Positions 43,985 through 54,863 are shown, counted from the stretch's first letter. The stretch is DNA of 64,000 nucleotides from Hyaloraphidium curvatum (GCA_025558095.1 JAIVFI010000022.1:62001-126000); one strand, 5' to 3'. The notes: generated by a model from the sequence alone, not told the origin. Made by a program: numbers and translations.

Positions 43985-46480
43985 ATGAGCGGTGGCGTGC
44001 GTGGCATGCCGCCGGTGGGCGTCGCGCAGGCGCCGGCAGCCGCGGCTCCCATGGGAGACGGACGTGCGGGGTCCCTGCTGGCAGCCTTCGGTCCCCTGCG
44101 TGGAACCGCGGCCGGAGGAGCCAGCGAAGCTCCCCGCGGCGAGCTCGACAAAGCGTCCTCTCACCCGGCGGCCGACGACGAGATGGGTCTCACGCCGGCG
44201 GGCCGGGCGGCCTTTGCCGACGCGCTGTTTGAAGCCGTGCCCCCGGGCCTCGCCGTGTTCCACGCCAATACGTTCCGCGACTTGAACTCGGGCAGAAAAG
44301 TGGCCGCCTACCCGCCCCTGGAGGAATTCTACACTTCCCCCGTGATCGTGGCCGCGATTGAATGGATTGGGGCTCGGACCGAGTTGGCCAGAAAAGGCCC
44401 TCCGGACGCGGCCTGCGGCCTGGCAGGAGTACAGGAATCCGGGCTGCAGTATTCGACAAAGTACGACCTGGCCGGCCTGGTCCACGTCATGGAGGCCCGC
44501 TTCGACAGGATGGTCAAGGCCGAGCTCAGCCGGTTCTGGGACGAAGTCGGCGAGCTGCCGGCCAGCGCCGGCCCGGCTCCCCTGAGAACAATGCGGAACC
44601 TCGCAATGCAGTGGGCCATCATCATCGGCGTCACGTTCGTGTACCTGCAGATGCTGCGGCTCGAGGCCGCGCGCTCGCTGATCCATCAGCTCGTGCTGGT
44701 CTGGGGCCAGATGGGCGTCCCGAGCTCGCGGCCGCGGAACGGGGAGCCGCTCCCGGTCGCGTATGGCCTGGACGACCTGTTCCTCAACGAGCACTGGCTC
44801 GACGCGTTCTATTCGGTCTGCTACATGGACCTCCGGATGACGTCGCTCGAGGGCGGCGGCACGGCCCCGACTTTCCACCCCGCGCTCGACTTCCCGGACG
44901 TGCACCTGGTGCTCCCGATCGAGCTCGTCCGCTCGTCGGTGCCCATCCCCTCGTGGCGCACGCCCAATGGCCCCGTGCCGACCGAGCTCCTGGCAGCGAT
45001 TCCGAGGTTCGATGTCACCTGCCGCGACTTTCTTGGCTGGCTGGATCCCTCCCTCTCGCCGCCCGTCGGCGACACCATGCGGTCGCGCATATTGTCGACC
45101 TGCGTGACGGACATGGAAAACTCGGGCACGGCCTACCTCGGGATCCTCCTCGCCGCCGTGACGCGCAGGGTCACGGAGCTCCGCCGCTTCCTCCGCGAGA
45201 CGGCGCGCCTCACGATGCTAGACGTTATGATCGCCGAAGAGCTCCTCGCCCGCTCCGGCATCGACCCCGACTGCATCGACTCGTCGAGCGCCTCGCTCGT
45301 CGTCCCTGCCGGACTGGACTCCGCCTATGTGCGCCGCGTGCTCGCCAACCCGCACCTTTCTTCCATCATCCGGCAGCGCACTTTTCTCAGCTCCGCCGTC
45401 TCGTCGATCCAGGCCGCCCTTCCAGCGGGCCTCTCTGCGGCCTTCCGCGCCAGCGATTTCGACGCCTTCGAGCTCGCGGTGCCTTTCCTTCGCGGGCCGC
45501 TGGCGCAGCACCACCTGCTCGCGGAGCTGCTGGATCTCTGGCGGGTGGCGCTGATGCTCGTGTGCCCCGAGCCCGCCGAGGACCCGGACGCATGGGCCGG
45601 GCGGCCGACTTCCGATGCGGACGGGGATCCCGTCGAGGGCGAAGCGGACATGGTTCGCAAGGTCTGGTTCGTCTCGCCCTCCTTCGCCGGCGCTTTCGGG
45701 ATCTGCACCGTAATCGCCGGAAACGCGCGCATGCTCCTCGCGCGCTTCGGGGCCGAGGGCGACGGCTTCCAGCGCAACCTGTTCGCGCCGATCGCCTGCG
45801 CCGCCGCCGGCTACGCCGCCTGGCTCCTGACCCTCGTCCTCAAGCGGTTCAGCTGGATCGCCGCCGACGCCTTCGCCGCCGACGCGGCGCGCGCGGTGGA
45901 CCTGCATTCGGCGCTCGTTTCGGACGTGGGCGCGTGCCTGGACCTGCTGGATGCATCGGGGCGCGGCGACGCCGCGACCGTGCTGCGCAACCTCCTCGCC
46001 GGCGACCGCGCCGGGCTCACCCGCGCGGACCTGCAGATGCTCCGTGCGGCGAGGGCGATGGCGGCGCGGTGCCCGCACCTGGCGAGCGGGGAGCTCGGGA
46101 GGGCGGGGCACTGCTGGATGTGCGCGGCGCAGCGGTCCGGGAGGCGGGCGAGCGCGGTGGGGATCGAGAACGCGCTGCCGCCTGATCCGCTTTCTGCGTT
46201 CCCGGACTATGCAGACAGGGTAACAAGGACGGACAGCAGCTTTTCCTCCTCTACGGGGCACTCGTGGGGCTCCCATCACGGGCCCGGGGTGAAGAGGGTC
46301 CGCTTCGCCGACGAGGACGTGGAATACGAGACGTACGCCAAGGAGGAGTACCCGGCGCGGAGTATGTACGCCCCGGACGACGAGGAGGAGGGGGATGCGG
46401 ACGAGGGGGAGTTCATCTTCCGGGAGCCGGACAGGGGGGCGACGATGAACACGCTGCTGGCGAGGCTGAGGAGCGGGTGA
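43985..46480 (+). CDS. MHR-like protein without zinc cluster, 831 aa
   Basis: Single exon from ATG 43985. No Zn2Cys6 cluster is seen at the N-terminus. Residues about 65-330 resemble the middle homology region of fungal transcription factors: AFADALFEAVPPGLAVFH followed by LEEFYTSPVIVAAIEWIGAR, helical LRTMRNLAMQWAIIIGVTFVYLQMLRLEAA, then WLDAFYSVCYMDLRMTSLEGG and DVHLVLPIE. The latter is comparable to the Arg/Trp-Asp-Arg...LP pattern. Helices continue to about residue 720, followed by an acidic disordered tail (DDEEEGDADEGEF). A clear paralogue is at 62.8 kb; they share VW..SP.F.GA, DVxACLDxL and CxHxxxGxxGxC patterns. Transcriptional regulation is the family expectation, but DNA binding by this protein is not supported by any visible domain. 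Confidence 0.65.
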   Translation: MSGGVRGMPPVGVAQAPAAAAPMGDGRAGSLLAAFGPLRGTAAGGASEAPRGELDKASSHPAADDEMGLTPAGRAAFADALFEAVPPGLAVFHANTFRDLNSGRKVAAYPPLEEFYTSPVIVAAIEWIGARTELARKGPPDAACGLAGVQESGLQYSTKYDLAGLVHVMEARFDRMVKAELSRFWDEVGELPASAGPAPLRTMRNLAMQWAIIIGVTFVYLQMLRLEAARSLIHQLVLVWGQMGVPSSRPRNGEPLPVAYGLDDLFLNEHWLDAFYSVCYMDLRMTSLEGGGTAPTFHPALDFPDVHLVLPIELVRSSVPIPSWRTPNGPVPTELLAAIPRFDVTCRDFLGWLDPSLSPPVGDTMRSRILSTCVTDMENSGTAYLGILLAAVTRRVTELRRFLRETARLTMLDVMIAEELLARSGIDPDCIDSSSASLVVPAGLDSAYVRRVLANPHLSSIIRQRTFLSSAVSSIQAALPAGLSAAFRASDFDAFELAVPFLRGPLAQHHLLAELLDLWRVALMLVCPEPAEDPDAWAGRPTSDADGDPVEGEADMVRKVWFVSPSFAGAFGICTVIAGNARMLLARFGAEGDGFQRNLFAPIACAAAGYAAWLLTLVLKRFSWIAADAFAADAARAVDLHSALVSDVGACLDLLDASGRGDAATVLRNLLAGDRAGLTRADLQMLRAARAMAARCPHLASGELGRAGHCWMCAAQRSGRRASAVGIENALPPDPLSAFPDYADRVTRTDSSFSSSTGHSWGSHHGPGVKRVRFADEDVEYETYAKEEYPARSMYAPDDEEEGDADEGEFIFREPDRGATMNTLLARLRSG

Positions 46481-46743
46481 ATGCCTCGGGGACTTCGGAT
46501 GTCCGACTTGGTGTACCGTCGTCTGTTAAATGACATCTTCTAGGAAGATTGAGCACAGGAGGTCTGGCGCATGCGCTTGACTGTTCGGGCGGCTGACGGT
46601 TGGACCCGCTTTCACCCCATTGACCCCATTGGGGTTGCACGCCCAAGGAGACCGGCCGAAGCCACCCGTGACGACGCCGGCCGTCTGCGACCCACAGCAA
46701 CACCCGGACCTCCGTCCGCGATCCTCCGCGCAACCGTCGCGCC

Positions 46744-48260
46744 ATGCCCCGCGCCGCCGCGCCCCGCGGGGCCGCCGTGGCTGTGTTGGTCATCCTGTTC
46801 GCCGCGGCCTCGTTTGTCCCCGGCGCCGCCTCGGTTTTCGTGCGGACCACTGGTGAGTACGGCGATTCGTCGCTGGGGCCGTGCCGAGGTATGGCGGCGG
46901 AGGCGCCGGCGCCGCAGCGGGGCTCATCGGTGGTGCCTGATCCCCGCGGACCTCGCGGCCGTCACCCGCGTCCGCTCGGCCTTCTCGGCCTCGCCCGGCC
47001 TCTGCCTGCCTTCGGACGCCGAGAAGCTTACCGGCAGCGGCTGCTCGGAGGCCGGCGGCTCGTTCGTCCACACGTTTTGCGGCGAGCTGCCCGCGATGCC
47101 CGTCCACCGGGGCCTTCCTGGGTGGCCGTTCGCCGAGCCCATCAAAAACCTTGGTAAGGCGCGTTGGTGTTTCGCTCCCGCTCAGTCCCTGACCAACCTT
47201 TTCAGAAACTTCCCCCGTGGCCATCGAGTACACCTACGAAGGGGGAATCTTGAGCTGCGACGGCCCCGACGAGGCGCAGACTCTGCCCGCAGACGGCCTC
47301 AAGGAAGCCAGCTTCGCCTTCAAGGACTGCAACACCACCACAAGCACGGTGTGCCATCCCGGCTCCGAAGGCGGCGCGGATGCCTTGCTCTCGGCGTGCG
47401 GGCATCTTGGTACGTGAATGGCATCGCACGGAATGACCCGGGAGCCTTCTGACCCTGGCCCCGCAGATGACCATCCCTTCCGCGGCGCGGTCGTCGGCAC
47501 CCCGGCGGTGCGCGAGCAGACCCACAGGCTCGCCGCGAGGCAGACGCGCTTCAGGAACTGCGGCAACAACCGCACGTGCTGCTCGTTTTACAATTCCCAG
47601 GTCGTCGTTTCCGGCATCGACGAGTGCATATCCGCGGCAACGTTCAGTAGCGAGCACGCCAACTTCGATCCCCTCACGGGGATATGCCGCCTCTACTACG
47701 CCTTCTGCAACAGGTGGACCCCGGCGCCGGGCACCCTTTTCTTCTCCTCCACCGAAGAGAACTGCCCCAGGCGGGGATGCGATCCTATCGACCCCCCGGC
47801 AAACTTCACGCGCTTCGTCGGCTGCGCAACCGGCGTGTCGTGCTGCCCACCTCCCGCTGAGGTCCGCTACGTGCCGACCCTCGAGGACTGCGAAAAGGCG
47901 TGCGTGTCCCTCGGAGGAAGCTACTGCAGAGCCGTCAACTACCTCCCGGCGACGCGGGAGTGCAGGCTGTGCTACGGGTTTGAGGACGAGTTACAGGGTT
48001 GCCGACAGAGCCACGGCTTCGAGGCCCCGGGCGTCATCATCACCACAGTGAACGCATCCGAGTGCCCGCCGCCGAGGTCGAGTTACCCGGGCCAGTGCGC
48101 GGGGTGGATCGGGCTTCCGGCCCCCAAGCGTGCGACGTCGAGGAGGCGGACGACCACCAAGAAGCGTACGACCACCAAGAAGCGCACGACGATCAAGAGG
48201 CGCACGACGAGCAAGCGGCCGGCGACGAGCAAGCGGCCGGCGACGACCCGGAAGGGGTGA
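46744..48260 (+). CDS. Secreted Cys-rich PAN/Apple-like protein A, 448 aa
   Basis: Exons are 46744-46888, 46950-47153, 47206-47409 and 47467-48260. All phases agree, and the exon structure is matched exactly by protein B downstream (both middle exons are 204 nt). A signal peptide (MPRAAAPRGAAVAVLVILFAAASFV) precedes a Cys-containing region (SPGLCLPSDAEKL ... CSEAGGSFVHTFC) and two PAN/Apple-like modules (GIDECISAATFS...GICRLYYAFC and TLEDCEKACVSLGG...CRAVNYLPATRECRLC). The C-terminus is a Lys/Arg/Thr-rich tail of KRTTTK repeats, perhaps for wall or polysaccharide binding. The first intron's acceptor is GG (46948-46949) where B has AG, so correct splicing of exon 2 is doubtful and A may be non-functional. 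PAN modules usually bind proteins or carbohydrates. Confidence 0.7.
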
Positions 48261-48541
48261 ACGGCACAGGGGAAGTTCTGAGTTCATGTTCCGGGTTCCC
48301 TAGTAAGACATAAATCATGTCGATTCGTCGTGTTCTCCAATCTTCAGGAGGCAATTTGTAGATAATGGGTGGCCGAATCGGAGGCCACTCGACGTGACGT
48401 GCGGCTTGCGTGCGGCTGACGCGGACCCGCTTATTTCCCCCCATCGGGACCGCCCAAACCCCCAGGCGACACTCCGACCAGGCTCCGGCCGGCCGAACCC
48501 CGCGCCGCCCCCTTGTTGCTTCGTAGCCGGGCCGCGCCGCC

Positions 48542-50022
48542 ATGCCCCGCGCCGCCGCCGCGGCCGTGCTCGCCGCCCTCGCCGCGGCCTCGTGCCTCGC
48601 GGGCGCCGCCGCGATTTCCGTGCGGACCACGGTGGAATACAGTTACTCGCCAATGGGACCGTGTCTTGGTACGGCGGTGGAGGCGTCGGGGCCGGAGGGG
48701 GTCTGACGCCGTCCCTCGACCGCAGACACCTCGGCCATTGCGCGCGTCCGCTCGGTGTTCTCGGGCTCCCCCGGGCTCTGTCTGCCTTCCGATGCCGAAA
48801 AGCTTGCCGGTAGCGCCTGCTCGGAGGCCGGCGGCTCGTTTGCGCGCACCTTTTGCCGCGAGGTGGCGTCGATGCCACACCACCGCGGCCTGCCGGGCTG
48901 GCCGTTCGCCGAGGCCATCGGGCACCTGGGTAGGCACTCCCTCGGCAGACCGACCATGTTTTTGTCTGACGGTCGGCGTAGAAACCTCCCCCGTGACGGT
49001 CGAGTACGTCTACGAAGGGGGAACGGTGAGCTGCGGCGGCCCTGGTGAGGCGCCGGCGCTGCCAGAGTCCGGCCTCAAGGAAGCCAGCTTCACCTTCGCC
49101 GATTGCACGCCCGTCAGCAAGACCGCATGCTATCCCGGCTCCCGGGGTGGCGAGGACGCGGTGCTCTCTGCCTGCGCGCGGTTCGGTGGGCTGCCTCGAA
49201 CGGGCACATCCGACAAGAGCTGACCAGTGCACCGCAGGTGACCACACCTTCTTCGGCTCCCCCGGCAACGCGCCACCCTTGCGCCAGCAAGACCACCGCC
49301 TCGCCGCGCGGCAGACCTTCCGGGACTGCGGCTCCAACCGCACCTGCTGCGAGGGCCACATGCTCGCCACCGGCGCCTCGAGCATCGAGGGGTGCGTGTC
49401 CGAGTGCAGGGATTGGGACCGCTGCGCGGCGGTCAACTTCGAGCCCCGCACGGGGATATGCCGCCTCTACGACTCGCGGTGCACGCGGTGGACCGCCTCC
49501 CCCGGCACGCTGTTCCGCAGCTCGCGCGCCGCCTGCCCCGCGCAGGGATGCCCCGCGGCCCCCCCGCCCCCGCAGGGCTACGTGCCCTTTGCCGGCTGCG
49601 CCGCGGGCCGGTCGTGCTGCGACGCCCCCGTGCGCATCGTGCACACCGCGGACCTGGGGGACTGCGAGGAGGCGTGCTGGGCCCTGGGAGACGGGAACAG
49701 GGAGCTCTGCCGGGCGGTCAACTACTATCCTGCGACCAAGGAGTGCAGGATGCACACCAACGGGTGCGACGTGGCGGGGTTCGTGGCTCCCGGGGTGGTG
49801 GTCACGGCGATGAACGCGACGGACTGCCCGCCGGCGCGGGACAGGCCGTCGAACCTGTGCTTCCCGTGGGTGGGGATGCCCGCGGTGCGGAGGACGACGT
49901 CGAGGAGGCCGGCGACGACCAAGAAGCGGACGACGAGCAGGAAGCGGACGAGCACCAAGAAGCGCACGACGACCAAGAAGAGGAGGACGACGACGCCGCC
50001 GATAATAATGCCCAACGCATGA
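48542..50022 (+). CDS. Secreted Cys-rich PAN/Apple-like protein B, 439 aa
   Basis: Exons are 48542-48668, 48726-48929, 48982-49185 and 49238-50022, with introns of 57, 52 and 52 nt, all canonical and in phase. The signal peptide is MPRAAAAAVLAALAAASCLAGAAA. It shares SPGLCLPSDAEKLAGSACSEAGGSF, RGLPGWPFAE, an ETSPVTVEYVYEGG beta segment and GLKEASFTFADC with protein A. Two PAN/Apple-like modules follow (IEGCVSECRDWDRCAAVNFEP...GICRLYDSRC; DCEEACWALG...CRAVNYYPATKECRM), then a KKRTT/RKRTS-rich basic tail ending PPIIMPNA. As the intact twin of a tandem duplication it is the likely functional copy. The expected site is the cell surface or wall, binding carbohydrate or protein. Confidence 0.8.
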
Positions 50023-50206
50023 TCGGGCCGGAGGGATGCCGGCGTGGGTCTCATCACTGGAGGGGGCGGCGCGGTGATTTGCCTCGGACGGCAGGGGCGC
50101 CATTTCGTCCCGATCTTGGATGGAGCCAGGGGAAAGAGAAAGCTCGTCGGGACATCCCGTTGTATTTTGCGGTGGCGGGCATCATTGTTTCCTTCTGGCC
50201 TGGTGT

Positions 50207-52033
50207 ATGCGCAGTGCACGCGCACCCGCCGTCCCGCGTCGTGCCCCGTCCACCACCCTCCCGATGCCCGCGTCCTCCCCCTCCTCCCCCATGGTCCTGC
50301 GCCAGCGGCCCCGCCGCGGTGCGCCGCCGGATCCCGAGCCCGGCGCCGCGACGGTCGCGTGGTTCCCGGCGGAGGCCGAACCGTCGCCGCCCGACCGTTC
50401 GCGCGCGCGCAGGGCGACGACGCCCGGCGCGTGGGAAGAACACGACGGGGAGGAGATGGACGGCGAGGAGATGGACGGCGAGGAGATGGACTGGGAGGAC
50501 GGGGACATGGAGCATCTGGGGGGCGCGCGGGAGGCGGGGGCCGGAAGGCCAAGGCGGAGGGGGAAGCGGCGGTCGCCGAGGCTGCGCGGGGCGCGGGACG
50601 GCGAGGGCTCGGACGGCGAGGGCTCGGACGGCTCGGGCGAAAGCAATTCCGAACGCGAGGAACCCGAGGACGGGGACGGGGACGGCGCAGAGGGGGAGGC
50701 CGGGGAGCCCGAGCCCGCGGAGGAAGACCGCGAGCCCGCTGCCCCGGCCTCGCCGCAAACCGGGTCGCCCACAGGCGCAGCGCGCCCAGCGGACGGCAGG
50801 GAACCCGACCGACCGGACACCGCCCCGCATTCGGCGCCAACGACGCCCAAAGCCCGCACCGAGCCCGGCACCGCGGCGCCGACCGCGCCTCCCACCCCCT
50901 CCCGTACGCGCGACGCACCCGCACGCTCCGCCGCGCTATCGCTGCTCTTTGTCGCCGCGCTGGGGATGATCTGCCTCCTCTTGGTGCTCTCCGTAGGTCC
51001 CCGCCTGCGCCCGCTGCGCCGGACTGACGCCGGGAAAGTTCCCCAAACCCAGGCGGACGTTCCTCAGGACCCTGGCGGGGTGGCAGGACGCGTCGGGGAA
51101 AGCGTGGGGGAGGGCGAGGAGGGGGTCGTTGCGGGCCGTGGAGAGGGTGGTGGGGTGATTCGACCATCGCGATACCCGTTCCTCCTCCTTGCTCCGCGGC
51201 GGGCTACCCCGCAACAGGGTATCTTTGCCGAGCTGCCCGGGTTCGCGAGGACGGGGGAAAACGTCTTCGACGGGGCCGGCGGGCCGCGGTTCTGGCGCCA
51301 CAAGCACCCCGAGCTGGGAGAAGCCCTGTGCGCGATCGGGCTCGGGCCGGACTACGCGCACAGAGCGACCTTTTTCGGGGGCCTGCTTTCCGACGGGGCC
51401 GTGGGGATGTCGCGGGGGGAGGCCGCAGCGGCGTTCGCGCGGTGCCTGGGCGCCCCGACGCTGTCGGACGGGGATCGCCGCCTCATCGTCGGAGAATACG
51501 CGGACCGGTTCGAGACTTACTTCAAGCACCTCGGGCTCTTCGAAGCGCTCGCCGACCTGGGACTCTGGACGCCTCCGGCCGACTTCGTGCGCAAGATCCT
51601 GACCTTCGGCCCGCCCCCGCTCTCGGACGCCTCCTCCGACCCGGACGACCGGCAGACGATCGACCTCTCCGACCCCGCCCGCCGCGGCGCCTTCCGCCTC
51701 CTCCACCTGGCCCTGACCAAGCTCGGCCTCCCCGCCGCCCCGCAAGACCTCGCGCTCGCCGTGCGCCTCGCCAAGGCCTCCGGCCCCCTCCCCGGCGCGC
51801 GCGGGCCGGTCCGGCTCCTCATCCACAGCGGCGCCGACGCCGATTCGCCGATCGTGAAACAGGCAGTGCTGGAGGGGCCGAGGTACGCGGGGTTCAAGGC
51901 GGACAAGGAAGAGGCGCGGTGCTGGAGGCGCTGGGCCGAGGCGGGGTCGCTGGGCGGGCTGCCGGCGGAGCTCGTGGAGAGGATCGCGCTGGAGCGGTGG
52001 GAGGGGGACTGCTGCGCAGGGGGAGATCTTTGA
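50207..52033 (+). CDS. Acidic single-pass membrane protein, about 600 aa
   Basis: A plus-strand frame is open from before 50207 to the stop at 52031-52033. ATG 50207 is chosen as a plausible start; 50291 (MVLRQRP) is also possible. The N-terminal half is disordered and highly charged, with three tandem DGEEM repeats, acidic EPEDGDGDGAEGE and basic RRRGKRR patches. One strong transmembrane segment (AALSLLFVAALGMICLLLVLSV) follows. The C-terminal 200 residues are a soluble helical domain (FWRHKHPELGEALCAIGLG, LIVGEYADRFETYFKHLGLFEALADLGLW). Between membrane segment and domain there are GT-AG signals. Two introns (about 50995-51040 and 51143-51210) would replace a Gly/Glu-rich stretch by RRTFLRTLAGWQDASGKAW, which looks more natural. 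RNA data must decide. No family was recognised. Confidence 0.55.
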   Translation: MRSARAPAVPRRAPSTTLPMPASSPSSPMVLRQRPRRGAPPDPEPGAATVAWFPAEAEPSPPDRSRARRATTPGAWEEHDGEEMDGEEMDGEEMDWEDGDMEHLGGAREAGAGRPRRRGKRRSPRLRGARDGEGSDGEGSDGSGESNSEREEPEDGDGDGAEGEAGEPEPAEEDREPAAPASPQTGSPTGAARPADGREPDRPDTAPHSAPTTPKARTEPGTAAPTAPPTPSRTRDAPARSAALSLLFVAALGMICLLLVLSVGPRLRPLRRTDAGKVPQTQADVPQDPGGVAGRVGESVGEGEEGVVAGRGEGGGVIRPSRYPFLLLAPRRATPQQGIFAELPGFARTGENVFDGAGGPRFWRHKHPELGEALCAIGLGPDYAHRATFFGGLLSDGAVGMSRGEAAAAFARCLGAPTLSDGDRRLIVGEYADRFETYFKHLGLFEALADLGLWTPPADFVRKILTFGPPPLSDASSDPDDRQTIDLSDPARRGAFRLLHLALTKLGLPAAPQDLALAVRLAKASGPLPGARGPVRLLIHSGADADSPIVKQAVLEGPRYAGFKADKEEARCWRRWAEAGSLGGLPAELVERIALERWEGDCCAGGDL

Positions 52034-53018
52034 AACAAGGAGGAGGAATAACGTCGTCGTCGTCGACATGAGCAGAGAGCAAACGCAATGGCGAACAGAG
52101 CAGCAAGGTGTTACCCCACAGTCTCTCCGTGTATCCCTCACCGGGTACATGAGTAGATCCCGCGAGCTGTTCTCCACTGCCCCCGCCCGAGATCGCGACA
52201 CGGACAGAGCCTTGCTGCAATCCGCGCGAGCCACCGCGAACGGCGTCCCGTCGTCCCGTCCGCGAAGAACCCCGACAGTCATCGCCATCCCTCCCGATAC
52301 ATGGATGTCCATCTCGGGGGTCCTCCCGGCACGTGGCGGAAAGCCAGGCTCCGAACCTGCAGGGAACGCCCGGGGTGGATGGCAGTGGCGCCGAAGGATC
52401 CTTCCCCCTGACTTCCCGGGCCCGGTGTAGCCGAGGGAACCCCGGCCGCCCGTGTCCCTCCGATCGGGAAATGCAATCATTGTATTGCATTTTGATGTGC
52501 CGCATTACGGCGCCCGGAGGCAGTAAGTCTTGCACGTGGCCGGATGCGGCCGCCCCTCGGCCACGGGAACCGTCGGATCACGGGGTCGCGGGTCCCTCTG
52601 GCCTGCACTTTGGCAAGCTCACGCCGCAATGTTCGTCCAGAGTAGCTCCCCTGCTCGGGGAATGCGGCCTTGCGGTGGCGCGAACCCATTCGGTGCTGCT
52701 GCTGCCAGGAGACAGCCAGTAGGGGTTCTCAGGGTCCGGTTCCCTGGACTACAAATACCAGGGCCCTACCCACCCCGAACTGTCAACTCCAGACACTCGA
52801 CGACGAGGTGCGTGACCGGTCGTCCACCGCCGCCCGCCGACGTCCGCCGCCGCCGCGAACGCGGTGCCGCGGACGGAGGCCCGCCGGGGGCGCGGCGCCC
52901 CGTGCTTTTGCGACTTGGCGCTGACCGTTTCTTCCTCCCCCTTCCATCGCCCGTTTGCGCCCATCAGGCAGCACTTTACGGACCTTCCCTACCTCTTCCC
53001 ACCGAGAACCGCGTAGCC
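52034..53018. other. Intergenic, nothing recognised
   Basis: No gene could be supported. The last 280 bp are the probable promoter of the first small helical gene. Confidence 0.45.
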
Positions 53019-53582
53019 ATGGCCCAGGTGAGCCCCGGCCCCGCCCCCTCATCCGTAACCTCTCTGATCACCTTCCCTCCCCACCACCAGCAGCAGCCCG
53101 CCGTCCTCCCCACCGCCCCCTCGACCGGCCCCAAGGACGAGGACTTCCCCGCTGCCCTCGACAAGGGCGCCGGCACCATCATCGACCAGATAATGGTGGT
53201 CAAGACGGTCGACGAGATCCCCCCGCTGTCGCAGAAGGCCGCCGACCTCATCTCGTCCCCGCTGTTCCAGAACAGGGGGCTGGACGCGCAGATGGCCGAC
53301 ATCCGCGACAACGTGCGGCTGCACGGGGAGCTCAAGGCCATCCTGCTCCAGATCGAGGCGACCGAGTGGGGCGCGGACGGCGCCGCGCTCGCCGCGCTGT
53401 CGGAGAAGGCCGCCGCGCTCATCACCCCCGAGGTCACGGCCAAGCCCCAGGTTCGTGCCCCTTGGTTCTTCCGCGGCGCGTTCTCCGTCTGATTTCGCCC
53501 CGTCGTGCAGCTCGCCGCCACCGTCTCGCGCATCCAGACCGACGTCGGCGCCGCCATCAACGCCAAGAAGCCCGCCGCCTGA
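53019..53582 (+). CDS. Small helical protein of unknown function, copy 1, about 146 aa
   Basis: Exons are 53019-53027 (ATG GCC CAG only), 53091-53450 and 53511-53582, with introns GTGAGC...CCACCAG and GTTCGT...GTGCAG. The acceptor of intron 1 is a run of three CAG triplets (53088-53096), so the protein may start MAQQQPA or lack one or two Gln. The product is helical and Ala-rich: IIDQIMVVKTVDEIPPLSQKAADLI, LDAQMADIRDNVRLHGELKAILLQIEA, ALAALSEKAAALI and the shared C-terminal exon LAATVSRIQTDVGAAINAKK. It is nearly identical to copy 2 over most of exon 2 and all of exon 3. No signal peptide or known motif. A compact helical-bundle or coiled protein is inferred. Confidence 0.75.
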
Positions 53583-54335
53583 GCGGGTCGCTGTCGGGCG
53601 GGCGCCGCCGCGGGCCGGTAGTGCGGTGGCGATGTTCGGGTAGTTTGTGTGCCGGATGGCGTTGATCTATCGTCTTGTTGGCGTTGATCTATCGTCTTGT
53701 TTTCCCCGTACGGGTTGGCCCGACCGCGAGCAGTCCTGGTCTGTCCAACTGCGCCCGCCTGCCCATCCCGAAATCCGGCCTGGGCCATCCGCGGCGAGGC
53801 TCATTCGGGCATCTTATCGGGCCTCCTGCCGGCCGGATGGCATGCTGATCTCTGGGTTTGCCCCGGCAGTGACCCCCCTCGGCGCGATCACAGCGGTATC
53901 CCACTCTCCACGGCCGCTGCGGACCAGCCGCGGGTCCGGAATTGCGGATGCCGTCATCGCCGGTCCGATCCGTCAGCGGACCCTCTCCCTGGCTCCGGGA
54001 AAAGGGGCTGCGGTCGGGTCCGAAAGGACCCTGATCACGCAAGCTCAGGGCGCAGGGAGACGCCCTTTCCACCCCGACCGCAAACTCGGCACCGTCCATC
54101 CCGCTCCCGCGCCGCCGCCCCGCGCCCGCACTCCGCTTCCCGCCTCTTCCGGACCCGCAGAAAAGGTGCGCCCGCCGGGGCGGCCCCGCGCCGCCGCGCG
54201 CCCGCGTTGGACCCCGCTGAGCCGCCGCGCCACGCGCATCGCCCCCGCCCGCCGCTATATAACGGCCCCGCCCTCGCCCGCCCATCATCGTCACCGTACT
54301 CGTCGTTCGCACCCCCTCGCCCTCCGACAGAAGCC
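53583..54335. promoter_or_regulatory. Spacer and promoter of the second small helical gene
   Basis: No gene was found. A consensus TATA box (TATATAA, 54256-54262) lies 74 bp before the ATG of copy 2. It is followed by a pyrimidine-rich tract, the usual layout of a strongly expressed fungal promoter. Confidence 0.55.
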
Positions 54336-54863
54336 ATGGCCGAAGCCAAGGTGCGCGCCGCCGCCCCCTCCCCCCGCCCCCGCTGATCCCCGCGTGATCC
54401 CCGCAGCCCGCCATCTCCGACGCCGAGATCCCCGCCGCCCTCGACAAGGCCGCCGGCGCCCTCATCGACCAGATCATGGTCGTCAAGACCGTCGACGAGA
54501 TCCCCCCGCTGTCGCAGAAGGCCGCCGACGTGCTCGCCAGCGCCGAGTTCGCGGGCCGCGGGCTCGACGCCCAGATGGCCGACATCCGCGACAACGTGCG
54601 CCTGCACGGGGAGCTCAAGGCCATCCTGCTCCAGATCGAGGCCACCGAGTGGGGCGCCGACGGCTCCGCCCTCGCCGCCCTGTCGGAGAAGGCCGCCGCC
54701 CTGATCACCCCCGAGGTCACGGCCAAGCCCCAGGTCGGTCCCCTCCCGTGTCCCCCATGCGAGACCCGGCTAACCCCGCCCGTGTGTGCAGCTCGCCGCC
54801 ACCGTCTCGCGCATCCAGACCGACGTCGGCGCCGCCATCAACGCCAAGAAGCCCGCCGCCTAA
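54336..54863 (+). CDS. Small helical protein of unknown function, copy 2, 137 aa
   Basis: Exons are 54336-54350 (encoding MAEAK), 54407-54733 and 54792-54863, with introns of 56 and 58 nt at positions matching copy 1. The protein runs PAISDAEIPAALDKAAGAL, IDQIMVVKTVDEIPP, LDAQMADIRDNVRLHGELKA, EATEWGADGSALAALSEK and the C-terminal LAATVSRIQTDVGAAINAKK. Exon 3 encodes the same 23 residues in both copies and exon 2 differs mainly near its start, while introns differ. A TATA box 74 bp upstream and a very short first exon are typical of abundant small fungal proteins. No family was recognised; function is unknown. Confidence 0.8.

Noticed and set aside
43985-46480. Zn2Cys6 DNA-binding domain at the N-terminus of the MHR-like protein
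   Set aside because: No CX2CX6C...CX2CX6C pattern is present in the first 150 residues or in nearby upstream frames.
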